DNA of 12,544 bases from an uncultured Wenzhouxiangella sp. (lineage in GTDB: Bacteria; Pseudomonadota; Gammaproteobacteria; Xanthomonadales; Wenzhouxiangellaceae). Shown one piece after another: positions 6,312-12,544 of the stretch. Position numbers and translations under genes: made by a program. Every line of letters begins with the position of its first letter. The first letter of the stretch is position 1. Location: assembly GCA_937876395.1 (NCBI GenBank), contig CALEIM010000098.1, forward strand, positions 1 to 12,544, given 5' to 3'. The notes under the pieces are model-generated. The model was given only the letters and a program-made list of their open reading frames with translations. It had not been told where the DNA came from and searched no databases.

Positions 6312-7688
6312 CTATTCAGGCGCAAGGCTGGGCAGCATGCCGACAAAGTCCATGAATGCGTCAGTTTCAGCGCTGTAGGACGGAGATTGTTGAATCAGGC
6401 GGGCACCCACGATGCGTTCTTCAAAACGAATACCCAGCCACTGGCCAAGATAACCAGAGTGTGAGGCACCGACCAGGCGATCCTGTTCACGGTCGAGAAA
6501 CCAGATCAGGCCAACACGCTGCGAGTGTTCGCTACCGGGCTGGAAACTCTGCTCAAACCAGGCGGAGTCGATCAATTGTTCGCCCTGCCAAGACCCTCGA
6601 TCCAGAGCCAGTTGCCCTAGTCTGGCGAGGTCGGCTGCCTTCAGCTTCAGACCCGACATGCCATGAGGATTGCCTGCCCCATCAAGGGACCAGGCAAACT
6701 CCTCGATACCGATGATCCCGAACAGATCCTCGGCCAGAAATTGCGCCAGCGGCTGGTCGATGATCTGGCTGATGATGCCAGCCAGCAAATTGGTGGCGTT
6801 GTTACTGTAGGCCACCTGCGTGCCGGGCTCGAACTCCAACGGCGCATCGAGGGCAAAAGCGACGAAATCCTCACTTTGGTAAATCGGCCCGGTCGGTTGA
6901 CCGCGATCCAGGCCAGAGCTGTGTGAAAGCAGGTGACGAACGGTGATCACGGCGCGCTGTTCGTCATCCACCCATTGAGGATAAAAGTGGTGGACCTGCT
7001 GATCGATCGAGTCGAGCAGACCCAAGGTAATCAACCGGCCGGTGATCAGGTTCAGCGCCACCTTGGTTACCGACATCGTCTCGATCAACTCCGCTTGCTC
7101 GCCACGATACCACTCGCCAACCAGTTGGCCATCGTGCATTAATGCCAGAGCCGTGGTGTAGCTTGCTTCCGCAGCGGCCAGCAATTCGGCCAGCGCCTCC
7201 TGATCGACTGTCTCCATACCCGGCCCCGAGCTCAGCAGGGTCAGCGGTACAGAGCGCAGCGCTGCGACATCGCGCTCCATTTCCGCAATCATGGCGATAG
7301 CCGACTCGCTGCCGGCCCGAGTCATACGCATGGGGAACTCACCGGCTGGCGTATGCAGGCTGCCTTCGATCAAATCACCCTCATGGCGTCCTGCGACTGT
7401 GACAGCGCCCTGCATGGCGATCAGGCGAACAGTGCCGTGGTCGTAATCTGCCTGCTCGAAGGTCAGGCGCATGCCGTCTTCGTCGACCAGCACCAACTCG
7501 CCGCTCAATGAGCCTCCTTCAAAGCCCAAGTCAACATCGAAGCGAATCGGACCGAACTTTGCTTCAGCCAACCCCAGCCACACGCCAGCGGGAGTGGGTT
7601 CAGTCTCGCTTGAGGACGACGCGGATACAGCACCAACAAGGCTCAGGAACAGACACAGACAAATCAAACTGGAAAACAGCTTGGTCAT
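6312..7688 (-). CDS. Secreted serine hydrolase, beta-lactamase/penicillin-binding-protein-like family
   Basis: From the ATG at 7688 the product is 458 residues with a standard signal peptide (MTKLFSSLICLCLFLSLVGAVSA). Other in-frame starts at 7709 and 7730 add 7 or 14 residues; none has a strong ribosome-binding site, and the frame opens as far as 8144, where it only shadows the pirin gene. Residues about 30-130 form a beta-rich N-terminal segment. The class C beta-lactamase/DD-peptidase-like domain follows with all three motifs: S206-V-T-K209 (nucleophile and lysine), Y294-S-N296, and H410-S-G412, plus VRHLLSHSSGL, usual in this family. Such proteins include esterases and peptidases; the substrate cannot be read from sequence and resistance should not be assumed. 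It lies 160 bp downstream of the pirin gene on the same strand. Confidence 0.85.
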   Translation of the reverse strand: MTKLFSSLICLCLFLSLVGAVSASSSSETEPTPAGVWLGLAEAKFGPIRFDVDLGFEGGSLSGELVLVDEDGMRLTFEQADYDHGTVRLIAMQGAVTVAGRHEGDLIEGSLHTPAGEFPMRMTRAGSESAIAMIAEMERDVAALRSVPLTLLSSGPGMETVDQEALAELLAAAEASYTTALALMHDGQLVGEWYRGEQAELIETMSVTKVALNLITGRLITLGLLDSIDQQVHHFYPQWVDDEQRAVITVRHLLSHSSGLDRGQPTGPIYQSEDFVAFALDAPLEFEPGTQVAYSNNATNLLAGIISQIIDQPLAQFLAEDLFGIIGIEEFAWSLDGAGNPHGMSGLKLKAADLARLGQLALDRGSWQGEQLIDSAWFEQSFQPGSEHSQRVGLIWFLDREQDRLVGASHSGYLGQWLGIRFEERIVGARLIQQSPSYSAETDAFMDFVGMLPSLAPE

Positions 7689-7848
7689 TGATACGCGCTC
7701 GGCAGACATTCTGGAAACAAACAATCTCATAAACCACCACGGTGGCGCAAGAGGTGCCTGTTTTCCTGTCCCGGAGGTCATTGAAGCCTTCTTTCCGGTT
7801 CTCATAGGCGTCGATGATCGAAACAGCGACCGGGCAAAGTCAGCCTCT
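7689..7848. other. Intergenic gap between pirin and serine hydrolase genes
   Basis: This 160-bp gap probably holds the promoter of the serine hydrolase gene, but I find no good -35/-10 pair on the - strand. A short dyad CCACC-AC-GGTGG lies at about 7736-7747. No clear terminator follows the pirin stop codon. Confidence 0.35.
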
Positions 7849-8553
7849 TCACGCCGCGGTATCCACCAGTACCAGTTCGGCGTCCTCAAGCGCGGTGACC
7901 CGGATGCTCTCGACCTCGCTGATGGCGGCGCCATCGCGTGCCTCAAGGACGACGCCATCAACTTCGACCTTGCCCTTGGCGGGCACCAGGTAGCCAAAAC
8001 GAGCGCTGCTGGCGAAGCGGTATTCGGTTGAATCACCGGCCTTGAGGGTGGCGCCAAGGACGCGTGCGTCGGTACGGATTGGCAGCGCATCGTCGTCGCC
8101 GGGAATGCCGCTGGCCAGGGCAATGAACTGTCCCGAGCGCTCACCTTTCGGGAAGGGCCTGGCGCCCCACGAAGGCTCGCCGCCCTTTTGGATCGGAAAG
8201 ATCCATATCTGAAAAATTCGGGTCACGCCCGGCTCCAGGTTGTATTCCGAATGACGCACGCCGCTGCCCGCGCTCATTACCTGGACGTCGCCGGCTTCCG
8301 TGCGCCCCTTGTTGCCCAAACTGTCCTGGTGGGTGATGGCGCCTTCGCGAACGTAGGTGATGATTTCCATGTCCGCGTGCGGATGCGTCGGGAATCCAGT
8401 ACCTGGCTGGATGGTGTCGTCATTCCAGACCCGCAGCGCGCCCCAGTGGACGCGGGCCGGATCATGGTAGCTGGCGAAAGAAAAGTGATGCTTGGCATCG
8501 AGCCAGCCGTGGTTGGCTCCGCCAAGGCTTTCAAAAGGGCGACGTTCAATCAT
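7849..8553 (-). CDS. Pirin family protein (YhhW-type cupin)
   Basis: This 234-residue bicupin starts at 8553, chosen because AAGGAG lies 8 nt upstream and MIERRPFESLG is the normal family N-terminus; a start at 8577 would add 8 residues overlapping the preceding stop. The four metal ligands of pirins are present at the expected places: H57 and H59 (FPTHPHADMEI), and H101 and E103 (VMSAGSGVRHSE). Bacterial members such as E. coli YhhW show quercetin 2,3-dioxygenase activity in vitro, but their physiological role is mostly unknown. It lies 23 bp behind the amidohydrolase fragment and was probably co-transcribed with the original full-length gene. Likely cytoplasmic, as no signal peptide is seen. 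Confidence 0.9.
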   Translation of the reverse strand: MIERRPFESLGGANHGWLDAKHHFSFASYHDPARVHWGALRVWNDDTIQPGTGFPTHPHADMEIITYVREGAITHQDSLGNKGRTEAGDVQVMSAGSGVRHSEYNLEPGVTRIFQIWIFPIQKGGEPSWGARPFPKGERSGQFIALASGIPGDDDALPIRTDARVLGATLKAGDSTEYRFASSARFGYLVPAKGKVEVDGVVLEARDGAAISEVESIRVTALEDAELVLVDTAA

Positions 8554-8576
8554 GTTATTTCTCCTTGATGGAGCCA

Positions 8577-9059
8577 CTAGCAGCTCTCGTTCTGGTATCC
8601 GCCAAAATGCGCGACCGGCGACCAGTCGGGGCTGACCGCCGGAAGCTCCGGCACTGTCAGATCGTCAAACGGACCGGCCGCGTAAACCACATTTCCGCCG
8701 ACAACGGTCAGCACGGACTGCAGGTTCCTGATGCGCTCTTCCGGAACGGTCAGGTAGTTTTCGCTGAGGATGGCGAAGTCGGCGTACTGGCCGGGTGCGA
8801 TCCGGCCCTTGACGTCTTCTTCCTGGCTGAACCAGGCGGCGTCGGCGGTAAACAGGCGCAGGGCCTCTTGGCGCGACAGCTTGTTGTCGTCGGCAAACCC
8901 CTGCGTGCCGCCGATCGTCTTGCCGGACACCAGCCAGTAGATCGCCGGCCACGGGTTGTGGCTGCTTACGCGGGTGCCGTCGGTGCCGCCACCGACCGGA
9001 ATTCCCAGGTCGAGCATCCTGCGGACCGGCGGAGCATTTGCCGCCGCGAACCGGATCAA
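8577..9059 (-). pseudogene. C-terminal fragment of a YtcJ-like amidohydrolase
   Basis: About 160 residues match the end of an Amidohydro_3 (YtcJ-type) metal-dependent hydrolase: PPVRRMLDLGIPVGGGTDG with the metal-site Asp, SSHNPWPAIYWLVSGKT, LSRQEALRLFTADAAWFSQEE, KGRIAPGQYADFAIL, and the C-terminal strand VVGGNVVYAAG. Full-length members are about 550-650 residues, so roughly 70% at the N-terminus, including the first metal ligands, is gone. An in-frame stop lies directly before 9060, and the other side of the break is LysR sequence in another frame. The fragment can only start from a TTG at 9059 and is very unlikely to be active. The exact break is between about 9030 and 9060. Confidence 0.8.
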
Positions 9060-9270
9060 TCAGATGGTCGGCAAGTGAAACCTGCAGTTCGATATCCGGA
9101 TAGCTGGCCAGAAAGCGCGGCATGAGATTCGCCAGCACGCGCAAGCCGAACGAGACTGGTACATTGCATCGGATAATGCCGCGAATACCGGTTGCGCCGC
9201 GGGCCCGCTCGTCGGCCTCATCCAGCGCTCCGCTGATCAATCGTGCACGGTCACGACAGTGCCGGAAGCT
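9045..9270 (-). pseudogene. LysR-type regulator remnant, both ends missing
   Basis: Read from 9270 on the - strand, about 74 residues match the middle of a LysR-family regulator: the end of the linker helix (FRHCRDRARLISGALDEADE) and the first part of the effector domain (IRCNVPVSFGLRVLANLMPRF, then LASYPDIELQVSLADHLIDPV). The winged-helix DNA-binding domain (about 80 residues) and the rest of the effector domain are absent. It begins immediately after the pchF stop and ends in the amidohydrolase fragment, out of frame. LysR genes usually face away from their targets, yet this remnant lies on the same strand as the amidohydrolase, so a simple deletion of a divergent pair would not produce it. 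Confidence 0.75.
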
Positions 9271-9271
9271 G

Positions 9272-10843
9272 CTAAGTCTCCTTCCATGTCTCCAGATCAA
9301 TCCCGGAGCGTCCAGGGGCGAGGATGTTGTTGGGATCAACCGCACGCTTGAGGGTGTGTTCGAGTCTGCGCTTGACCGGGCCATAGCTTTTCGCGACGCG
9401 CTCCTGAAAGCGGGTATTGACGCGGTAGACTGCGTAACCTTCCTTTTCGAACTCGTCGAGCAGTTCGTTGAAGCAGTCATCGGCACGCCGGGTTTCTTCC
9501 GCATCGGTACGGTCGTAGAGCACGTCGATCACATGGTGCATGTCGCGTGGGGCGACGATGAATTCGGCCACGTAATCGAGTCCATATTTATGCAGGATAC
9601 GCTTGGCCAGCCGGGCCTGCTTTTCGCACTCGCTACCGCGCGCCTCGCTGACCGGTGCAAACCACATCGAGCCGCCACCACCGCGCCAGTTGTACAGGCC
9701 GAACTCCTGCAGGTTGGGCACGCCCGACATCAGCTCGGCGCGGTACTTGAACGGCTGGGTGTCACCGGCTTCCTCCTGGGTGACGATGCGGCCCTTGCCC
9801 AGTCGGCGGAATGCGTCGGTGACGATTTTCCAGTCGACATCGACCTGTTCCTGGGTACCATACAGTGCCGCGTACAGGTTCCAGGCGCCCATGCCGGTGT
9901 CATCCTGAATCTGCTGCAGCACCGAATCGGGCGTGTGTCCGGGCTCGGTGATGTATTCGCGGCGTTCGATGTTGCCGCTGCCGGCCTCCCACAAAATATT
10001 GGCGATAACCACCGAATTCGGAATGGTCCCGGAGATGCGCAGCGGACGCAGAATGTCGACAATCTCGACGATGTCATCCTCGTCATCAAAGATCACCTCG
10101 AACGGCTTGTACACTGGTGGCCTGGGCATCAGCCAGAACCCCATCTTGGTGGTGACCCCATAGTTGGACTGGGTAAACATGCCATCCAGGGTGGGACCAT
10201 AGCCCCATTTGAATATCTGCCAGGTATTGCCGCCTTCCACCCCGCCCATGCCGGTTCGATACACATCGCCATTGGCCAGCACCACTTCCATGCCGCACTG
10301 CATCATGAAGTGCTCGCCGTAGGGGGTGTAGCCTACGCCGCGATCCATGGTGTTGCCCAGCGGGCCGGCAATGGCCGACGGCGCTGAAAACGATAGCATG
10401 AGATTCAGGTCGTTCTCTGCAAAGTAGTCGTAGAGCTGCTGGAAGGTCACGCCCGGCTCTACCAGGGCATAGCACAAGTCCCCGTCGACCTTGAGTATCT
10501 TGTTCATTTTCTTCAGATCGAGAATGACCTGGCCGCGCTGGATCGGTGCGGCCGAGCCATAGCCGAAGTTGCGGCCGGTGGAAATGGTCCAGATCGGGAT
10601 GCGATGCTCGTTGCAGATTTTCACAATGCCCTGGACCTGCTCGACCGTGGTTGCGGTCAGCGCGGCCGATGGCGCATGGGCGGCGTTTTCCACCGGCATC
10701 ATGATCTTGTTGTAGGACACCAGCTGACCCGGCTCAACGAGCACATTGTCCTCGCCCAGCAGGGCGCGAAACTTGTCGATGGCTTCGCTGAATTGTTCCT
10801 GGCTTACCCCGCGAGGCAGCACGCTGTATTCTTGTTCAGACAT
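9272..10843 (-). CDS. pchF: 4-cresol dehydrogenase (hydroxylating), flavoprotein subunit
   Basis: This complete 523-residue FAD enzyme of the vanillyl-alcohol oxidase family oxidises p-cresol to a quinone methide, hydrated to 4-hydroxybenzyl alcohol and then oxidised to 4-hydroxybenzaldehyde, passing electrons to the PchC cytochrome. The FAD-binding region has WTISTGRNFGYGSAAP (85-100) and SAPSAIAGPLGNTMDRGVGY (153-172). Tyr384 (GLYNWRGGG) is at the position that carries covalent FAD in P. putida PchF, and Y95, E380, E427, H436, Y473, R474 and R512 match the active-site positions I know for that enzyme. Vanillyl-alcohol oxidase and eugenol oxidase use histidine for the flavin link, so this points to the cresol enzyme. 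No signal peptide is present although PCMH works in the periplasm. The start has AAGGAG upstream, and the gene begins 3 bp after pchX. The TAG stop abuts the LysR remnant. Confidence 0.93.
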   Translation of the reverse strand: MSEQEYSVLPRGVSQEQFSEAIDKFRALLGEDNVLVEPGQLVSYNKIMMPVENAAHAPSAALTATTVEQVQGIVKICNEHRIPIWTISTGRNFGYGSAAPIQRGQVILDLKKMNKILKVDGDLCYALVEPGVTFQQLYDYFAENDLNLMLSFSAPSAIAGPLGNTMDRGVGYTPYGEHFMMQCGMEVVLANGDVYRTGMGGVEGGNTWQIFKWGYGPTLDGMFTQSNYGVTTKMGFWLMPRPPVYKPFEVIFDDEDDIVEIVDILRPLRISGTIPNSVVIANILWEAGSGNIERREYITEPGHTPDSVLQQIQDDTGMGAWNLYAALYGTQEQVDVDWKIVTDAFRRLGKGRIVTQEEAGDTQPFKYRAELMSGVPNLQEFGLYNWRGGGGSMWFAPVSEARGSECEKQARLAKRILHKYGLDYVAEFIVAPRDMHHVIDVLYDRTDAEETRRADDCFNELLDEFEKEGYAVYRVNTRFQERVAKSYGPVKRRLEHTLKRAVDPNNILAPGRSGIDLETWKET

Positions 10844-10846
10844 GGA

Positions 10847-11536
10847 TCAGGCTCCTTCAGACTCAACCAGGAATGACACAAAACTGCCGACCAGCGGCGT
10901 TCGAACCGACGGCAGCAGCGGGGCTGCACCGGCAGCCTGTGTGCGCGTTGCGGCCAGCAGCCAACCAACGCTGGTTGCCCACTGGTCGGGAAAGTCGGCG
11001 CTGCGCGCGCCAACGTCGGCCTTGAGTGCGGGGGCAGGTTGATCCGGGCGATCTTCGCTGATGGAAAAACCTGCACCGCACTCCTCAAGCTGTCGACCCA
11101 GCTGACTGGCGCAGCCCGCTGTTTTGCTGGTAGTCAACAGGCGGTGGCGGCTGTGTTGTGCATTGGCGCTGTGCTGACCCAGCCAGGGAATGCCCAGACC
11201 CGCAGCGCGGATGACGTCCAGCAACGGTGCCGCATCAGCATTTTTCAGCAACCCGATCATGCGCACCGGCCGCTTGTCGCGCAGCCTGTGCTCAAGTTCT
11301 CGCACGAAAGCCAGGCTGCGATCAGCAAAAAGAATCTGCAGCGCGCTTCCAGCAGCGGCGCGCGCGCCGTGAACAAAGGTTGTTTCGGCTGCAGAGTCAA
11401 CCAGCACCAGGGTTGGCCGCTTCATGCCCGCAACAGGTGCAAATGTTGCATTAGCCAAAACCGTCAACGGACTGGCCAGCAGAGGAGCGGCCAGGCCACC
11501 CAAAGCCATGCCCTTGAGCAGGGTACGACGCTTCAT
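10847..11536 (-). CDS. pchX: Tat-exported protein of unknown function, PchX-like
   Basis: About 230 residues, between the cytochrome and flavoprotein genes, the place of pchX in the P. putida p-cresol operon. The N-terminus is a clear twin-arginine signal: KRRTLLKGMALGGLAAPLL, with a probable cleavage site near VLANA. Starting from 11542 (MSMKRR) gives an ATGA overlap with the pchC stop and an AGGAG 7 nt upstream; the ATG at 11536 is in the same frame. The mature part has no motif I recognise. It includes hydrophobic beta-alpha segments (TLVLVDSA, LQILFAD, VRMIGLLKNADAAPLLDVI) suggesting a small alpha/beta domain, and a C-terminal hydrophobic stretch. An assembly or export role for PchF is a reasonable inference, not shown by sequence. 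Confidence 0.75.
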   Translation of the reverse strand: MKRRTLLKGMALGGLAAPLLASPLTVLANATFAPVAGMKRPTLVLVDSAAETTFVHGARAAAGSALQILFADRSLAFVRELEHRLRDKRPVRMIGLLKNADAAPLLDVIRAAGLGIPWLGQHSANAQHSRHRLLTTSKTAGCASQLGRQLEECGAGFSISEDRPDQPAPALKADVGARSADFPDQWATSVGWLLAATRTQAAGAAPLLPSVRTPLVGSFVSFLVESEGA

Positions 11537-11538
11537 GC

Positions 11539-11895
11539 TCATGGTCGGTCTCCTGACGCTTCCGGCAGCGGCGCTAGTGGCAGGGTGTTGATGTATTCGG
11601 CGACCTGCTCAAGCGTTTCGTCATCGATATGCGACTCCGGGAAGGCCGGCATCGCATTCAGACCGTTGCGGGCGATGGCCATGATGAACACCGCCGGCAG
11701 CCCGCGGCCTTCGATCGCCGTGCCTACACCCGCTTCGGGTTTGTGGCAATAGCCGCAAAGCTTGTCGTAGGCTTCCTTGCCGCTGCTGTACACCGGCTCT
11801 TGCGCAGTGGCAGGTGCGAGCAATAAGGCGAGAATTAGCGCTGTCGCTGCGGGCAGAATCTGCTTCAACACCATGCCGGTTGGGTAACGATCCAT
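11539..11895 (-). CDS. pchC: 4-cresol dehydrogenase cytochrome c subunit
   Basis: This small c-type cytochrome has 118 residues from the ATG at 11895, chosen for GAGGAG 6 nt upstream; an in-frame ATG at 11916 would add 7 residues. A Sec signal peptide (VLKQILPAATALILALLLAPATA) leads to a mature protein of about 85 residues with one haem site, C-G-Y-C-H, and a downstream axial Met in RNGLNAMPAFP. Segments YDKLCGYCHKPEAGVG, EGRGLP and DDETLEQVAEYINTLP fit the PchC/eugenol-hydroxylase cytochrome type. It accepts electrons from PchF in the periplasm; in the P. putida enzyme its binding promotes covalent flavin attachment. Its stop overlaps the pchX start (ATGA), and 30 bp separate it from the aldehyde dehydrogenase gene. 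Confidence 0.9.
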   Translation of the reverse strand: MDRYPTGMVLKQILPAATALILALLLAPATAQEPVYSSGKEAYDKLCGYCHKPEAGVGTAIEGRGLPAVFIMAIARNGLNAMPAFPESHIDDETLEQVAEYINTLPLAPLPEASGDRP

Positions 11896-11925
11896 GGGTG
11901 ACTCCTCATGATTCATTCAGCTTGC

Positions 11926-12544
11926 TCAGAATGGATAGGGTCGCGGGCCGGTCTGGACGGTGATCCACTGGTCGGTGGTGAACTCGTCGATGGCCCAGTC
12001 GCCGTTAAAGCGGCCCAACCCGGAGTTCTTCTCGCCACCGAAGGGCGCGTTGTAGTCGTCGTTGACGGGCATGTCGTTGACGTGGGTCATGCCGGCACGG
12101 ACGCGGCGGGCAAAGTCGATGCCGCGCCCCACATCACCGGTGAACACCGCGCTGGACAGCCCGTACTCGCTGGCGTTGGCCAGCTCCAGCGCGTGCTCCG
12201 CATCGCGCGCGGTCTGGATGCCCACCAGCGGGCCAAAAATCTCCTCGCGGGCGATCTCCATGCCGGCGGTGACGTTGCCGAACACGTGCGGCGGCATCAC
12301 GTTGCCGTCGGGCTCGCCGCCCACCAGCACCGTCGCACCTTCCTCCTTCGCCCTGGCGACCTTGGCCCGCAGCCCGTCGAGCTGTTTGGCGTTGATCACC
12401 GGGCCGACCACTGTCTCGGCCTTGCCCGGGTCGCCCACCGCCAGCGCTTTGACCCGCTCGACGAAGCGGCTGGTGAACTCCTCCACCAGTGGCGCCTCGA
12501 CGATGATGCGGTTGATCGCCATGCAGATCTGACCCTGGTGCAGA
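11926..12544 (-). CDS. pchA: Aldehyde dehydrogenase, C-terminal part (4-hydroxybenzaldehyde dehydrogenase-like), cut by window edge
   Basis: The C-terminal ~206 residues of an NAD(P)-dependent aldehyde dehydrogenase run off the right edge. The frame continues upstream of the internal ATG at 12522: the last complete codons read LHQGQICMA, so the catalytic Cys is encoded at 12523-12525. Other family features are VGPVINAKQLDGL, REEIFGPLVGIQ, NASEYGLSSAVFTGD and PFGGEKNSGLGRFNGDWAIDEFT. The ALDH superfamily is certain; the substrate comes from context, since in P. putida pchA lies first in the p-cresol operon and makes 4-hydroxybenzoate from the PCMH product. Vanillin or benzaldehyde dehydrogenase are close alternatives. 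The ALDH N-terminus and operon promoter lie outside the window. Confidence 0.85.
   Translation of the reverse strand, partial: LHQGQICMAINRIIVEAPLVEEFTSRFVERVKALAVGDPGKAETVVGPVINAKQLDGLRAKVARAKEEGATVLVGGEPDGNVMPPHVFGNVTAGMEIAREEIFGPLVGIQTARDAEHALELANASEYGLSSAVFTGDVGRGIDFARRVRAGMTHVNDMPVNDDYNAPFGGEKNSGLGRFNGDWAIDEFTTDQWITVQTGPRPYPF

Noticed and set aside
7689..8144. Extended N-terminus of the serine hydrolase frame up to 8144
   Set aside because: The extra 152 residues overlap the pirin gene antisense-free in another frame and look like a shadow translation; a clear signal peptide begins at 7688.
9122..10387. 421-residue open frame on the + strand opposite pchF
   Set aside because: It is an antisense shadow of the strongly conserved pchF gene, with no domain features and no ribosome-binding site.
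1..12544. CRISPR arrays, tRNA or rRNA genes, transposases, integrases
   Set aside because: I looked for regular short repeats, tRNA-like cloverleafs and recombinase motifs on both strands and found none I could support.

Overview
The window is GC-rich, tightly packed bacterial DNA. The protein families suggest an aerobic gammaproteobacterium, possibly of the Wenzhouxiangella/Xanthomonadales type; this placement is inference from gene content only. The content is mostly catabolic: leucine/isovalerate breakdown on the left and p-cresol oxidation on the right. Between and within these blocks lie several junctions where unrelated gene pieces are joined.

Region 1 (1-6305, mostly + strand) is a disturbed leucine-degradation (liu) locus. 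It opens with about 315 bp of non-coding DNA carrying two identical copies of a perfect dyad. An in-frame chimera follows: the N-terminal ~87 residues are a QueD-like 6-carboxytetrahydropterin synthase and the remaining ~210 are the C-terminal half of a methylcrotonyl-CoA carboxylase beta subunit (LiuB). Intact liuC (methylglutaconyl-CoA hydratase) comes next. A 1.6 kb segment bounded by 42-bp near-perfect direct repeats holds an orphan secreted protein gene on the - strand. After it come a - strand DUF1579 gene and intact liuD (methylcrotonyl-CoA carboxylase alpha, 655 aa). No liuA or liuE is present.

Region 2 (6312-9270, - strand) holds a secreted serine hydrolase of the beta-lactamase/transpeptidase-like fold, a pirin-family protein, the C-terminal part of a YtcJ-like amidohydrolase, and a LysR regulator remnant of about 70 residues lacking both ends. 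The amidohydrolase and LysR pieces are joined out of frame.

Region 3 (9272-12544, - strand) is a tightly coupled operon in the order aldehyde dehydrogenase (cut by the window edge), cytochrome c, Tat-signal protein, flavoprotein. This matches the pchA-pchC-pchX-pchF order of the Pseudomonas putida p-cresol methylhydroxylase operon. The flavoprotein keeps Tyr384 and the other active-site positions I know for PchF. Together the genes would oxidise p-cresol to 4-hydroxybenzyl alcohol and 4-hydroxybenzaldehyde in the periplasm, passing electrons to the cytochrome, and the dehydrogenase would then make 4-hydroxybenzoate.

The strongest leads are the chimeric and truncated junctions (about 556-576, 9030-9060 and 9270), which are either real rearrangements or assembly joins; the direct-repeat-bounded insert; and the Tat-targeted PchX beside a leaderless PchF whose homologue works in the periplasm.
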